Below are positions 51,156 to 61,532 of a stretch of 64,000 bases of DNA, piece by piece. The notes under the pieces are model-generated. The model was not told where the DNA came from, did not search any database, and saw only the letters and a list, made by a program, of their open reading frames with translations. Source of the DNA: Sitta carolinensis (lineage: Eukaryota; Chordata; Aves; Passeriformes; Sittidae); NCBI GenBank assembly GCA_032173965.1, contig CM063313.1, positions 669,305 to 733,304 on the forward strand, written 5' to 3'. Both the position numbers and the translations under genes were made by a program. Every line of letters begins with the position of its first letter. Positions within the stretch are counted from its first letter, which is position 1.

Positions 51156-52823
51156 GGGTGGGCTGCAGAGTTCCTGTCAAATGCAAATGTATCCCAGCTG
51201 CTGTGATTCTGATGCATTTGTTTTGAGGGATGTAAGAAAGGCTGTCAGTGGCTTGGATGATGAAAAGGTCAGGACTGACCATCTGAGAAAAGTAATAAGA
51301 GGAACATGGGGTAGAAGATTACAAAGTAGTGACTGGCTTAAAGTTTTCTGCAGCAATACTTCATCTATTGAGTGTTACAGGGTGTTTGAAAGAATGTTTG
51401 GAAGTTCCTGTGTGCTATCTTATGTTTTCTCCTAAAATGACAAGCTCTGAAGAAAGCAAGAGCCCACATGGAATCCTGGGCCTGTTTTCTCTGTGCATAG
51501 GCTCCAAGAAGCAGCTGGCACAGTGTGCTGTATCACTGTGGCATCCCTCAATAGCCAGAGTGGCTGATTCAAGTTTTGCCATTCCTTCTGTGCTGCCTTT
51601 CCTGTCCTGGTGAGACCACTGTTGCTGTTAGGGCTCACATGTGAGAAGCAGATAGGATTTACTGAGTGGCAGTATCTAGACTTTGGTGCCATTTCCTTCT
51701 CACCATTCCCATAACGGAGCAGAGAAATATTTCTCCTTGCCAGGCTCCTGCTCAGCAAAATGCCAAACTTTTCTGAGTTGCTTTTAAAATTTTTTAATAG
51801 CTTCTGGCTGTGGACATTGGAATCTACTCCAGTGCTATCATATTGACTTTCATCTATTTCAACAGAAGAAAGTGATCAAAAATAACATCTTGTTAGATAT
51901 TTCTTGTTAGAAATAACATCTTCAAGACAGCCAAATTGTCTTGAACCCTCAGCTTGTAAATGTCCCAGGCAGCATTTCCCTGGTCTCATCACCAGATGAG
52001 ATCCCTAGCTGGTGTTAGCTAATGCATGCTCACTATTCTAGTCTATTTGTGCCACTCTTGCCATGTCTTTGCTCCCTAACTCCGCATGACAGAGCTGAAA
52101 TAAACTGAGCTGCATTGATTTTAATGGTTCACCCTCATCTGAGAAGGATTGGGTGGCCTTCTTAGCTATCAGCTCCTTGAATGTCTTCTGGCCATCAAAT
52201 GAAGGATATACCCTCTTTCTCTCTAGATATGCCTCTCCTGAAGTCATGCTACCCCAGTCTGCACAGGAATAATCACAGCTCCTCCTTCAATGGCCACTTA
52301 TGTGAAAAATGCAGAACTGAAGAAGCTACGGCTAAATGTGCTGGAAATATGAAGAGGGGAATGATCTTTGGCTGTGCATCAAAGAGCGTTAAGGCATTCT
52401 GAAGCAGATTCCTCTTGCTTTCTGGGTTTAATTCAGAAGGGATTTTCCAGCCACAGAATCAAGCTCTCCACCGAATGATTTCTTTTCTGCAGGAGCTGTG
52501 AAATTGTGGATTCTGTGTGGGACACAAAAAAGCCATAAAGGAGTCCAGGGGTGTGTAGGAGTTTCTGTGGAGATGACAGCAGACCTTCCTGCAGTTCCAA
52601 ATGTGCAATGCTGTTGGACCTGAGAGGCATCATTCCTAGTGAATTCCTACAGGGGAGACTTGATCTCCGTTTCTAGATATTCACATTGCCTGTTCTTAGT
52701 CAGCTCATACTTTTCTAAATATTTTTCCTCTTGATCTCTTAAAATAGTTTCCCAGGCTATCTCTACTGCTGACGTTAACATGCTCCAGTCTGTGTTCCTT
52801 TTTTATTATGTCTCTTTGTCTCC
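51156..52823. other. Unique non-coding stretch
   Basis: No gene recognised. A short direct repeat, AATAACATCTT, occurs twice near 51890 and 51911 around a TTGTTAG motif that is also repeated. Nothing larger was seen. Confidence 0.55.
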
Positions 52824-53062
52824 TTTTTTTTTTTTTTTTTTTTTAAACAAAACCCACATAACTGCCTTATATAATTCACTTTTGAGTTGATAAGCCATTT
52901 CCCCTAAACACAGCCTTCATGTGGAAACATACAAGGATGCTTCTTTGGCTTTAAATTTTGTTTGTTTGTTTGTTTGTTTGTTTGCTTGTTTGGTTTTCCT
53001 GTTTTGTTTTGTTTAAGGTTTTTGGTTTTGTCATTTTTGTTTTTTTATGTTTGTTTGTTTCA
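52824..53062 (+). repeat. T21 run and (TTTG)n repeat region
   Basis: T21 at 52824-52844, then about 100 bases of unique sequence. A (TTTG)n block follows at about 52957-52994 and passes into GTTTT/TTTGG-rich sequence to 53062. This is a compound simple repeat. Confidence 0.88.
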
Positions 53063-56000
53063 TAATTTTAAAATTCTGGATGTATTATGTCACCTAAATC
53101 TGTGGCTTTAATTCACTGCTAGCAATTCAGTATTCCTTCTGCACTCTTCCTGATACTTTCCCTCACTTTTCCAAAACCACAATTTCAGCTTAAATGCAGC
53201 ATGGCATCCTTGGTACGAACTAGAGATACCATACTCTAGTCTCAAAATAATCAGCATTTATGAATAATTACACAATCAATTACCACTGTTTTGTTGTAAA
53301 ATAATCATTCTGTAGCAATGATCAAAGTATTTAATGTGGATATTCCCTTCTTATGCATGCTTATTTGTTGTTCATATTTTATTTGCCTGCTAAGGCCTGC
53401 AAATGCTGGTTTTGATGTTACAAGTTGTTGGATATTTCTTGCTTTCAAGTCTCAGTGTTTGCCCCACATCACTGAGTGCTTATTATATCTAACACTTTCT
53501 TTTCTAGATCTGTTTACACCTATAAATATGCTTAGCTTATCATTTGATATTGTCCCCCATTCCTTTGCCAAAGCTTGTCTGGCTTTCATCTTGCATTTTA
53601 AACTAGTAAATATGAGTGTTTCTGAGAGATGAGGAATATAACAAACTTGTCTCTAGTTGTGCAATCAAGTAAACAGAAATGTCAATTCTGTGATCTCTGC
53701 AATTTCCTTTAATAGGCCTGTTGTAAGTTGTCTCTTGTAACAGTTCAATACACATTAGGTGTATTCTTAGTAATGAGACCACTGCTCATGAATATACACA
53801 TGCAGTTATTTAGCACAAGTGGGAAATGACAGCTCTACCTTGATCCTAGGCAGGATTAAATTGATAGACTTTCCCTGGACAAGCTGGTTTAGCTGCAGTG
53901 GGAAGCATTGTCCCAAATGCACCAATAACAAATGGTTGGTGTCACTGTCTAGCACTGACTTGGCTGAACAACTCATGGGCATAAAGTTGCGTGTGCATTT
54001 GAGGCAACGCTTTTTCTTGTGTTCTGATTTGTCCCCTATATGTCCTAGAGTGTTCCTTGGTTGTTTTTTGGATCCTGACACTCTCCTCTGGTTCAGTTTC
54101 ACCGGCTGATCCCTCCATGCATGTCTCCAAATGGAGGCCTCTGTCTAATTGGCATCCTTGGTGCCAATGCTGTCACACACTGGAAGTGGCAGTGCTGGTT
54201 ATCCCCCCCGTGTGACACTTTCGGGGGGAGGTGCAGTGCTCAGCTTCCTGGCAGCCTCATGAGCACTGAGCCACACCTTCCTGCAGGTGCAGAGATGGTG
54301 CTTCTATCACTTCATCCCACAAAAATTCATGCCCACTGGATCCTGCTTTTAGACCTGGGTGGAAAAATGTGACATTGCTGCCGTTTTCACTTGTTTGACT
54401 TCTCTTTTTGAGCATGCAAAAAAATACATAGAGGATGGGATTAGTGATAATGTTAATTACTCACACACATGGGGCCTAAATTGAGTTCATGGAAATGAAT
54501 GAATGAATGGGATTCTGCTGCCTTTCACAGGGGGGGTTAGGTGAGGCTGGAAGGGTAGCTGGAACACCAACACTGGAAAATATCTTTGAAGCGTTTGCTA
54601 AACCACTGAAATGTTGACATCTTGTGGAAAGTTTAATTTATTTTTTCATTTTGCCTTATAATCATCTCTTCTGGGCTAGTAAAAGGAAAAAATAGCAGCA
54701 AGCAGTCACAGCAGGTATTCTCTGAAACGCAAACACACAGGCATATCAGAGTGTATTTGTGAATGTGCCTGTTTGTGTTTTGTTGACAGAGCCTGATCAC
54801 CCTATGCCTCATGTTAGTCATATTCTGTCATGTGTCTGAGATGAAATTCCTCACTCAGTGAATTAAACTGAGACAGCATCACCTGGAAATGCCAGGTCCT
54901 TTCAGTGGGACAAAGCCAGGAGGTGAAGGATATATCCCTGCTCCATATGTGTATCGCAGTATTGAAATATGCCAAGGAGAAAAAGGGTGAACAGGTATGG
55001 AGTAAGCAGAGGGGGGGGATACAGCCAGTTGGAGCTGCATGAAAAAAGGAGAAAACTATTCCTCACCAAGAGGATAGTTTAGGGTCCCTTTGTCTTGCTC
55101 CTGCCTGAAGATGAAGGTTATAAAACTCATCTGATGCAGCTCCCTCTGACCATGAGGATCAGATGAAGCGATTTCTCTGTCTTCTCTCCTGCCAGAAGGA
55201 GCTAGAAAGACCCTTGGGTGAGGCTTGGCTCCACTGAGGCTTTCCAGCAGAGGCCACCAACGGTGATGATGGGTTATAGAGGCAATGGCTGGATGAGCTT
55301 CCTTCCTCCTTGCTCTCTTTCATTTTGCAAGTTTTAATATTAGAGACTGGAAAAATGCTCTTATAATAAATAACAGTAAGGGATGACAAGATTTAAATTA
55401 TTTCAGGACACCCTCTGTCATCAACATAACTGTTTGAAAGCTAGTTTTCATCTGTTCCTCTGTGATGAATTTAAAAAGTGATCTGTTAAGTGCATATCTA
55501 GACAGAGGAAATCCCACCCTAAAATTCAAAAGATCAGTGTCAGATCCAGAGCCCACTGGAAAGAGCGGGACATCTCCTGATGAGTTTGGTGGGCCTTTAG
55601 TTCAAGGTCTAAGTGTCCAATTCTCTGAATAATGCCTGTGATTATTTGTGTTCCTCCCTTCACTGATCATAATCTCTGCCTCTTGCTATTGAGTCAGGAG
55701 GAACCATGCAGCAATTTGAAGGACTTACCTGGCAAGAGTAGCCTTGCTGTAAATACTGTATGTCTTGCTGTCTGCAGTGCTCAAATCAGTCTTGAGTGAA
55801 CACATGGAATAAATGTACAAACAGCCTCATCAGATTGCAATTTTCTGTTCAGTGTTTTCTACAGACCTTCAAACAATTATTTTTCTTTCCCACAAGCCTC
55901 TTGTTCTGCTGCAATGTGAAAGGAACAGAACTGGAGGCCTTTCTTCCTCTTGTCTGCAATTATTTGTAATATCTTGCATCTTAATTTGCAGCAATGGAAA

Positions 56001-56361
56001 GCAGACAGAGAGCCTACCCTGCTCCATCTGATGAGAGCTTTGACCTGTTTTTCTTGGGCATAAACAGCTGTAGCACACTCAAAGCAAAGTGCAGCCAGAC
56101 CCCATTGCAAATTATTCCTAAAGTCACCATTGGATGGTATTTTGGAAATATCCATTTTACACTGCTTGCATCTAGTTTTGAATGCTTACATCGTACTATG
56201 TATAATTTGAAAATTATTTTCAGTGGTCATGAATTTTTCCCTAGAGTGTCTCCCCAGGTAACCAAATGTTAGTGCTTTTTGTGTTTCAGAGATACTAGCC
56301 TTTATTTTATTAAGTGCTTTGCATTCCTAACATGATGCTCATCTTCACTGATTCAGTGCTT
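53063..56361. other. Unique non-coding stretch with one G/C hairpin
   Basis: No gene or transposon recognised. 53.8-54.13 kb is open on both strands for about 100 codons without a known product. A C7/G6 inverted repeat lies at 54202-54229. A G8 run is near 55011. Confidence 0.55.
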
Positions 56362-58523
56362 AGAATCATAGAACGATAGAGCAATTTGATCTGGAATTCA
56401 GTAATTTAAGATCATTTAGTCAAACCATTAACACAGCACTGCCAAGCCCACCACTAAACCTTGTCCCTTAGTGCCACTTCTACCTGTCTTATAAATACCT
56501 CAAGGGACAGTGATTCGAATACTTCCCTGGGCAGCGTGTTCCAGTGCTTGACAACCTTTCCAGTGAATAAAGTTTTCCTGGTATTCAAACTAAACCTCCT
56601 CTGGTAAAACTTGAGGCTGTTTCTTCTCATCCTGTCCCTCATTACTTGGAAGCAGAGCCTGTCACCTCCCCCTGACCCCCCGGCTGTCCCCTCCTGTCAG
56701 GGAGCTGTGCAGAGCCAGAAGGGCCCCCTGAGCCTCCTTCTCTCCAGGCTGAGCCCCTGCCCAGCTGCCTCAGCCCCTCCTGGGGCTCCAGCCCTTTCCC
56801 CAGCTCCGTTCCCTTCTCTGGACAGCTCCAGCCCCTCCATTCCCTGTCCTGAGGGGCCCAGAGCTGGACACAGCACTGGAGCTGTGGCCTCAGCAGTGCC
56901 AGCACAGGGACGGTCACTGCCCTGCTCCTGCTGCCACACCGCGGCTGCGACAGCCCCGGGGCCACTGGCCACCTTGGCCACTGGCCACAGCTGGGCTCGT
57001 GTCCAGCTGCTGGCACCAGCACCCCAGGGCCTTCTCCAGCCACTTTTCCCCCCGCCTGGAGCTGCAGGGGGTTCTTGTGGCCCGAGGGCAGGGCCCAGCA
57101 CTTCCCTGCTTGTACCTCAGCCCACTGGCCTCATCCCATGGATCCAGCCTGTCCAGACCCCTCTGCAGAGCCTCCTGCCCTCCAGCACAGCCACACTCCC
57201 ACCCAGCCTGGTGCTGTCAGGAACTGACTGAAGGGCCCTCAATCCCCTCAGGAAGATGTTAAACGGGCCTGACCCCAGTACTGATCCCATGGGAACCCTG
57301 CTGGTGCCCAGCCCAGATGGATGTCCCTCCATTCCCCACCAATCCCTGGCTCTGCCCTCAGCCAGTTCTTCACCCAGAGAACAGGGCCCTGTCCACGAGC
57401 AGCCAGTTTCTCCAGGAGAAGCTGTGGGAGAAGGTGTCAAAGGCTTTGTGAAATCCAGGCAGACACATCCACAGCCTTTCCCTCAGCCCCTGAGCAGGTC
57501 ACCTGTCACAAGAGGAGATCAGGTTGGTCAGGCAGCACCTGCCTCTCCTAAACACAGGCTGGCTGGGCCTGATGCCCTGGTTGTCCTGTTCCCGGTGCTG
57601 ATGGCACTCAAGGTGATCTGCTCCTTGCCCTCCCTGGCACTGAGGGTGGGTGACAGGCCTGTAGTTCCTGGAGGATGGAGATTCTCCTTAGCTCTCCTTT
57701 TGTTGCTGAAAATTTTATAATAATAATTACACTGTCAGCACCCAGATTAGGTTCCAGTTGGGCTTTGGACCTTCTAATTTTCTGCCTGCCTAACCTCACA
57801 AAATCCTTGTTGTCTTCCTCAATCTGGCCTGATCTTTCATTCAAAGGTTGTAAGCTCTCCCTTTTTCCCTGAATTCCAGACACAGGTCTCTGTTCAGCCA
57901 GGCCAGTCATCCTCACTGTCTCATCTTTTGGCACCGGGGTTGATCTGCTCCTGCACCTTGGACAATATCCAGTGTTCCTAGATTCCTTGGTATTTCAGGA
58001 TGCCCTCCCAGGGGACTTAGCCAGTCCCCTAACCATGCCAAAGCCTGCCCTTTGGAAGCCCAAGGTGGCAGTTCTGCTGCACCCCTCCTTACTTCTCAGG
58101 GAATCAAAAATCATCCTTCCATAATCACCAAGCCCAGGATGGCCTCCATCACCCATGGCTGTTCTATCACCCATCAGCCCTTCTCTCTTCTTGAACCACA
58201 GGTCCCATTGACCACTTTCCCTCATCGCCTTGCTCACCAGTTGTCAGGAACTTGTCTGCCATGCAGTTCAGGAATCTCCTAAACTCTTTCCACTGTGATC
58301 TGTTGTATTTCGAGCAGTCACATGGTCAATTGATGTCCTCCCCAAGAATAAGAGACTGTGAGACTTCTCCCAGCTTCCTCTTCCTCCTGGCTGAGTAGTC
58401 TGCAGGAGTTTCTCACCATGACATCTACCCTGCTGGCCCTCCCCTGGTTTCTGTGCATGAACCCTCAAACCTTTTGTCAGCATCATCAAACTCTACACAT
58501 CAAAACTCTCCCTGACATACAGG
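56362..58523 (-). mobile_element. CR1 LINE, long 5'-truncated copy with internal deletion
   Basis: This is the largest repeat in the window. Its 3' tail (GAATCATAGAACGATAG on the plus strand) is at 56362 and the element runs leftward on the minus strand. The minus frame at 56454-56642 carries the ORF2 C-terminal signature (R-F-S-L-N-T-R-K ... H-W-N-T-L-P-R-E-V-F-E-S). At about 57608-57934 the frame carries the linker after the endonuclease (R-L-G-R-Q-K-I-R-R-S-K-A-Q-L-E). At 57995-58237 it carries endonuclease-end residues (R-E-G-L-M-G-D ... S-R-T-A-T-L-G-F-Q-R-A-G-F-G). Near 57662-57673 the reverse-transcriptase block (plus-strand GACAGGCCTGTAGTTCC) abuts this linker (GGATGGAGATTCTCCTTAG), skipping the stretch normally between them. 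Stops and frameshifts mean it is inactive. The GC-rich 56.64-57.6 kb part is typical of songbird CR1. Confidence 0.95.
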
Positions 58524-61304
58524 ACTTGCATCCCATAGAAAACCAGTGGCTGAAAACTGGGAAATGTTTGGTTAAAACAGTAACTGCTGTAATCCTTTTC
58601 TTACCTTGAGCCACATGTTCCTGTCTCTCCTGCTTGGAACATTGCATTGACTGTGGTAAGGGGAAGGTTTTATAAAATCATTGCAATTTAAGGAGCAATT
58701 ACTGCATGCTGTTTGAAATTTTTCACCTGAGTCTCTTTGGTCTCAATCCAACACCCAGAGAATCTAGTAGAGTCTTTGCCTGGTCTGTAAAGACATTTGA
58801 TCAGGTTAACCACAAAATCAGTGTTTTGGGGAGGAACAGTAACATTTCCTTGTATATGCAGAGTGGAGTATGACTGTGTGTGCTTATATTAATTCCAAGA
58901 CTTTTAAGGTATCATGCATTGTACATCTTTCTGTAAAGGACACTAAAAAATCAGGTGTCATTAATAGTCAAAATGCAGAAAAATGCTACCAAAGCCTCAA
59001 TCAGAATGTTTGAAGTCACCTGCTGCTCCCCTGAGGAAACAGAACTGGGAGTGAGTGTTTTGGAGGAAGAACTCATTTCCTACGGCCCCTCTTTAAAGGA
59101 AGCCAAATAATTTCAGGTTCATCAGAACTCACTTTAAAAAACTTCTGTGGTCTTTGAACACCTGTAAATCTAAAAGTACCCTCCCTCCTTACTTAAACAG
59201 ATGGCAACCCTCCTCCCCCAGCAGTTTCTGTCATGACACTAAGGAAGGAATAACAACAACAAAAAGGGATGATGGCAAATTGTTTCTTATCAGAGGAAGT
59301 CTACTTCATGACTGACTCACAGGAATAATTATCTGTCAAATTGTCTCGGCGTGTAGGAAGAATGTGCATTTCCTTTCCTCAGACTGAATTCATTATGGTT
59401 CTTACCAAACTGGACATTCCCTCAAGAAGGATTTCTTTACTGTTTAGCAAGTTCTCGATTTAGGATTTAGGAAGGGAAATGGTTCTTGGAGGGAGCTTTA
59501 AAATCCCAGTACCCTCCAAGACCCAGCATCTTACTGAAACCTGCAGGAACAGTGTGGTCATGCTGGATTACACCACTGGTTATTTTCCTGATGGCTTTGA
59601 TGGAGTCCAACTGCAAATAGATAAACAAAGTGCAAAATCTCCAAAATGCAGCTATGCAGTTTGATCAAACTGTGACACACGAGAGAACATTTTCTTTCTA
59701 ATCCATGTGAGCTGTATGTATATATACATATACCAAATAAATAATGAGGCATGTGTCTACCAGTTTTCTAAAGTTATTTTGGGAACTGGATGAATAAACA
59801 GGAAAGAAAAAAATGCTGATTTTTTCTACCCTCTCCTATTCTTGAAGAGAGTATTTGACAAATTTTTTCTTAAAATGCAAGTGTACTCTAGTCTTTAATG
59901 TAGCCAGGAGCACTTATTATAGACATCAAGTCATTAATATTGCAGAAAATCCACAAATGATGTGCAGAGAGCCTTCACAAGAGGTGTCCATGTTCATTAA
60001 AAACATTGCCTTTCTTTTTCTTTAACATTTTATCTTGAAGATTTGTCTCCATCCTACATCAAACAACAGGGTAGAAAACAGGACCTTAACATTATCCAGT
60101 TCACTTCCACCTTTTTATCTGATTCTTCTTTAAAGAGCTCTTGGATGGGTGATCTGTTGTTTGTCATTCATCACTTGTAGCTTGCTTTTTTATTTTCTTC
60201 TAAGATAAGTCATCAAAGAGGAGTGGGGGTTAAAATGCAATTTGAATGGCATCACAGATTGCAAGGCCAATGTTGCTGACTGCCCACATGATTCAAGCAA
60301 ATGCTCCAAGCCTGCATTTCTCATTGCCTTGTGATAGTAAATTACAGTAGCTGGTGATAGCAATCAGAGGTGAGGAGAATAGCCTTTCTTTCTATTGCTT
60401 TGCAGGGTGGAATCCAGAAATATTTCTCTTTGCCAAAGTAGAGCTCTCCACCAGGCACTATGTGTGTTTAAGTAAACAGAAGGAGATTTACCTTCTGAAG
60501 CTCATGTCAAATCATTCAAACTTGACATCATTCCAAGGCATTGCATGAAAGGAGGTTACACTCATGATGCCTTAAGCCAGGGCAGGAATGTGACTGACCA
60601 AGCAGCCCTAGCATGTCAGGAACTCCAGAGACATGTAAATTGTTATGAGTAGCCAAACACTTGCCTCTTTATTTATCAATCAAGAAACTGTGCAAAGCCT
60701 GTTATGTTCCTCATACCAGACCTGGCTAGGATGGACTCGTGCCAGGGAGTCAGTGGTAGCATATGAAACCACCTTCAAGAGAAAACAGTGTTCTAAGTTG
60801 AAAAAATAATACTTTAGAGGTGTCTGAAGACAATCCTCAGGTGCTAATCTGGTCTCTACAGTGTAGAACTGACATGACTGGGTGTTGTCTGTTCACATGG
60901 TAAAGAAATCACATAAGAAATGTTCCCTCATTTCCTGCAAGGATTAATTCTTCTAGGTGCAAACATGGAGGGCTTTACACCTAAACCAAATGTGAATTTG
61001 GAGGTCTACCTTTACAAATCAGTCAATTTACTCAGGAATTTCCTTAAAGGTGCAGTGGGACTGGGAGGCACAAACTGAACCTTATGTTGGCACTGCTCAA
61101 AGCATATGTTGTAGCCGCTAGCCTTGCATCAAAGGAAGTGAAACTGTTTAGGACAGAGGTAAGAAAGAAAATCTTCATGCAGGAGATGCTCCGGGGAGGT
61201 CATTAGGAAGACAAGATGTAGCTGCCTGAGCTGGTGTCAGAGCAGGACACAAGTGTTGTTGTTGGTACATATGTGGAAAATGCAATGGGATACAAAGGTG
61301 CACA
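58524..61304. other. Unique AT-rich non-coding stretch
   Basis: No gene or recognised transposon. A short TGTATGTATATATACATATA palindromic word lies near 59713. A donor-like GACAGAG then GTAAGAA lies near 61158, but no acceptor-bounded exon could be assembled. Confidence 0.6.
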
Positions 61305-61532
61305 TCTATATCTATCTGTATCTGTCTATGTATGTATGTATGTATGTATGTATGTATGTATGTATGTATGTATCTATCCATGTATATATCTATATAATCT
61401 ATGTATCTATATATTTATATCTATATATCTATCTGTATCTATAATCATATCTATATCTGTATCATCTGTATCATTTATATCAATATTTATCTTTATATCT
61501 ATCTATATCTTATCTATATCTGTATCTCCATC
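61305..61532 (+). repeat. Compound (TATG)n / (TATC)n microsatellite
   Basis: Eleven perfect TATG units at 61327-61370 are flanked by imperfect TATC, TATATC and TGTATC units extending to about 61532. The total length of about 230 bases is the longest tandem tract in the window. The Tyr/Val/Ile/Cys-rich frames read through it on both strands are artefacts of the repeat. Confidence 0.93.

Noticed and set aside
53806..54130. Both strands open for about 100 codons, minus frame with a lysine-rich C-L-K-C motif
   Set aside because: Too few metal-binding residues for a zinc finger and no splice context.
56611..57231. Longest open frame in the window, 206 codons on the plus strand, Pro/Ser/Ala-rich
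   Set aside because: It lies antisense to the CR1 element and is open because that part is GC-rich; composition and position explain it without a gene.
56999..57720. Overlapping plus-strand frames of 76-154 codons
   Set aside because: Also antisense to CR1 ORF2; no independent evidence for coding.
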